The notes beneath the pieces were generated by a model that was given only the letters and a program-made list of their open reading frames with translations, searched no databases and was not told the origin of the DNA. From the NCBI GenBank assembly GCA_902492185.1, contig CABUKY010000094.1:1-7365 (forward strand): a stretch of DNA of 7,365 nucleotides. The letters are read 5' to 3'. Positions 5,551 through 7,365 of the stretch are shown here, piece by piece. Made by a program: the position numbers and the translations under genes. Positions within the stretch are counted from its first letter, which is position 1. Each line of letters starts with the position of its first letter. This DNA comes from an uncultured Collinsella sp. GTDB taxonomy: Bacteria; Actinomycetota; Coriobacteriia; Coriobacteriales; Coriobacteriaceae.

Positions 5551-7179
5551 CTAAGCACGCGCTTCTTCCAGCATCTGCTTTGCGTGGGCCAAGCTTGCCT
5601 CGGACTGATCGCCGCTCAACATGCGGGCGATCTCGGCGATACGCGCTTCGCCGGTTACCTCGTCCAAATGCGTCTGGGGAACATCGCCCGGTTCCTTGCT
5701 GACGACATAATGCTTGTCAGCCATGACGGCGACCTGCGCCAAGTGGGTTACGACAATCACCTGATGCGTAGCGGCGAGATCTGCCAGCACGCCCGCGAGC
5801 GCACGCGCCGTGGAGCCACCGACACCGGCATCGACCTCGTCAAACACCAGCGTATCGACACCGTCCGCGTTACCGAGGACAACCTTGCTTGCCAGCATGA
5901 CGCGGCTGAGCTCGCCGCCCGACGCAATGCGGCGCAGGGGGCGCGGCGTCAAACCGGCACCGCTGCGGTATAGCAGCTCGTAGCTCGAAGGACCAACGGG
6001 CGTCCACTCAGCACGGGGAAGATCGCGCGACTCCCAGACGAGCTCGGCGCCGCCCATCTCCAGGCGAGCCATCTGGCGGCCCACCTCATGGCAGAAGCGC
6101 GGGGCCGCCGTATTGCGGGCGCGCTTAAGTGCCTTGGCAGCTGCAAACAACTCGCGCTCGGCGCTCCAGAGTGCCTCACGCGCCTTTTTGATCTGCTCAT
6201 CGCCATCATCGACCAGAGACAGCAGTTCTTGCGAGCAATCGCGCATGGCAAAAACATCGTCCATGGTGGGACCCCACTGACGCAACAGGCCCTTGAGGTC
6301 GGAATACCGCTCACGCATGCGAGCGAGCTCGCGCGGGTCGAAGGCGACGCCATCGCGATAGGAACGAAGCTCGTTCGCGCAATCCTCAAGGGAGATACAG
6401 GCATCCGAAAGCGCATCGGCAATGTCGCCAAGTTTGCGATCGACGGTAGCCATACGGGAAAGTTCTGCCACGGCGCTGTTCACGGCATCGAGCGCTCCCC
6501 CTTCAGAGGCAAGCGATGCATGGGCATCGTTAGCTGTGGCAACCAGCACCTCGGCATGTTCGGAGCGCGGCAGCAGTTCCTCGAGTTCCTCATACTCGCC
6601 CGGTTTGGGGTCGACCTCGCCGATGCGCTCGAGCGCAAAGCGCGCTTCCTCGACGCGGCTCCCCTGCGCACGCGAGGCCTCTTCGACACGTCGAACCTCC
6701 TTAGCGGCAGCGCGCGAAGCCTTAAAGCAGGCGCGGTAGTGCTCGAGCGCCTCGAGTGCAGGGCGCCCTGCCCAGGCATCGACCATCGCAACATGATGCG
6801 CCGGATCGAGCAAGCGCTGGTGCTCGTGTTGGCCGCACAGATCCATCATCACGCCAACGCGTTCCGAAAGCTCGCGCACACTGGCGATACGGCCGTCAAT
6901 CTTCACGCGGCTGCGGCCCTCGGCAGAAAGACTGCGCTGCACGGTGAAGCCCTCCGTGTCGTGCGGGCCGTCAAACAGGCGCGCCTCGACGCTCGCCAGC
7001 GCCTCGCCCTCGCGCACCGTCGACGAATCCGCGCGCTCACCCAAAATAAGCTTGAGGGCCGAGAGCAGCGCGGTCTTGCCGGCGCCGGTCTCGCCGGTCA
7101 GGACAGTCAGGCCGGCACTCGGCACCAGCGTCGCCTCGCGAATGAGTGCAATGTTAGAAACCTGCAGCTCATCGATCAT
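5551..7179 (-). CDS. recN: DNA repair protein RecN
   Basis: SMC-like ATPase that acts early in recombinational repair of double-strand breaks, in the cytoplasm on the chromosome. The 542-residue protein matches the usual length of about 550. The N-terminal ATPase half begins MIDELQVSNIALI and has Walker A GETGAGKT (29-36) and the RecN motif LCGQHEHQRLLD (114-125). The middle (about 140-355) is Ala/Glu/Arg-rich and coiled-coil-like. The C-terminal half has the ABC signature SGGELS (420-425), Walker B TLVFDEVDAGVGG (443-455) and the His-loop VVTHLAQVA (476-484). All ATPase motifs are intact. The start at 7179 has GGAG six bases upstream. Its first 11 bases overlap the end of nadK, which suggests translational coupling. 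I see no promoter of its own or SOS box inside the window. Transcription should end at the terminator at 5417-5455. Confidence 0.98.
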   Translation of the reverse strand: MIDELQVSNIALIREATLVPSAGLTVLTGETGAGKTALLSALKLILGERADSSTVREGEALASVEARLFDGPHDTEGFTVQRSLSAEGRSRVKIDGRIASVRELSERVGVMMDLCGQHEHQRLLDPAHHVAMVDAWAGRPALEALEHYRACFKASRAAAKEVRRVEEASRAQGSRVEEARFALERIGEVDPKPGEYEELEELLPRSEHAEVLVATANDAHASLASEGGALDAVNSAVAELSRMATVDRKLGDIADALSDACISLEDCANELRSYRDGVAFDPRELARMRERYSDLKGLLRQWGPTMDDVFAMRDCSQELLSLVDDGDEQIKKAREALWSAERELFAAAKALKRARNTAAPRFCHEVGRQMARLEMGGAELVWESRDLPRAEWTPVGPSSYELLYRSGAGLTPRPLRRIASGGELSRVMLASKVVLGNADGVDTLVFDEVDAGVGGSTARALAGVLADLAATHQVIVVTHLAQVAVMADKHYVVSKEPGDVPQTHLDEVTGEARIAEIARMLSGDQSEASLAHAKQMLEEARA

Positions 7180-7365
7180 GACGGACTCCGTAGAATACGC
7201 GGCTCACCGAGTTATAGAAGCTCTCGGGGCCGTAATCCAGCAGCAACACATCTCCGGGCCCGCGGCGCACCGCCACGCTCTCAACGGTGCCATCGCAGGT
7301 AATAAACTGCCCATCGATAGCAATCGCCGGAACACTCGGGCGATCATCGGACATAAAGATTTCGA
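7169..7365 (-). CDS. nadK: NAD kinase, C-terminal fragment (start beyond the window)
   Basis: Cytoplasmic enzyme that makes NADP from NAD and ATP. Only about the last 64 residues are visible, ending at TGA 7171-7169. They carry the C-terminal pattern of the family: an IAIDGQ element, VAVRRGPGDVLLLDYGP (the V.VRR strand) and SFYNSVSRVFYG, comparable to the FYDVLRRKL tail of actinobacterial NadK. The catalytic GGDG and NE motifs lie outside the window. An ATG at 7354 is internal and not the true start. nadK directly before recN, often after a tlyA-type gene, is a common actinobacterial order, which supports the assignment. The call rests on a short segment. Confidence 0.8.
   Translation of the reverse strand, partial: EIFMSDDRPSVPAIAIDGQFITCDGTVESVAVRRGPGDVLLLDYGPESFYNSVSRVFYGVRHDR

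Noticed and set aside
5397..5702. Plus-strand open frame of 101 codons across the terminator into recN
   Set aside because: It would have to be translated through a perfect 16-bp terminator stem and overlaps the recN 3' end. No motif.
6088..7302. Plus-strand open frame of 404 codons opposite recN and nadK
   Set aside because: It spans two real genes on the other strand, lacks a ribosome binding site and shows no family motif.

Overview
The window is GC-rich bacterial chromosome with tightly packed genes. The proteins point to a gut-type high-GC Gram-positive of the Coriobacteriia, and Collinsella is my best guess. That guess rests on recalled protein style (HPr, enzyme I, a nadK-recN pair, a fused fructose-type PTS permease) and on Collinsella-like intergenic palindromes. 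No rRNA or other taxonomic marker is present.

Layout. Positions 1-4205 are a sugar phosphotransferase (PTS) block, all on the minus strand. In transcription order it holds a fused fructose-family permease with domains IIB-IIC-IIA (4205-2202), a terminator and a palindrome-rich gap (2201-1676), HPr (ptsH, 1675-1412) and enzyme I (ptsI, 1284 to beyond the left edge). On the plus strand, divergent from the permease, is an RpiR/MurR-family regulator (4478-5328) whose frame is broken by an apparent one-base deletion near 5114-5116. Positions 5551-7365, again minus strand, hold recN (complete) and the 3' end of an NAD kinase gene (nadK) that overlaps recN by 11 bases. recN and the regulator converge on a symmetric bidirectional terminator.

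How the genes work together. Enzyme I takes phosphate from PEP and passes it to HPr His15. HPr phosphorylates the IIA domain of the permease (His581), which passes it to IIB (Cys12) and then to the sugar entering through IIC. The whole PTS relay is therefore encoded in about 4.2 kb. The RpiR-type protein, with a phosphosugar-binding SIS domain, is the likely local regulator of the permease. The shared 270-base intergenic region holds several short inverted repeats that could be its operators. recN and nadK belong to an unrelated DNA-repair and cofactor operon.

The unusual content is between the genes. Three long, nearly perfect inverted repeats occupy intergenic DNA: 31-bp perfect arms at 1814-1942; 25-bp arms with one mismatch at 2046-2118, extendable to 2034-2129; and 26-bp arms at 5362-5513 enclosing a perfect 16-bp terminator stem. 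They do not resemble one another. They look like lineage-specific palindromic repeats or structured RNAs and are the best candidates for something undescribed. Other possible RNA-level control features are an 8-bp anti-Shine-Dalgarno pairing in the ptsH leader, a hairpin with a U-tract between ptsH and ptsI, and two tandem hairpins in the permease leader.
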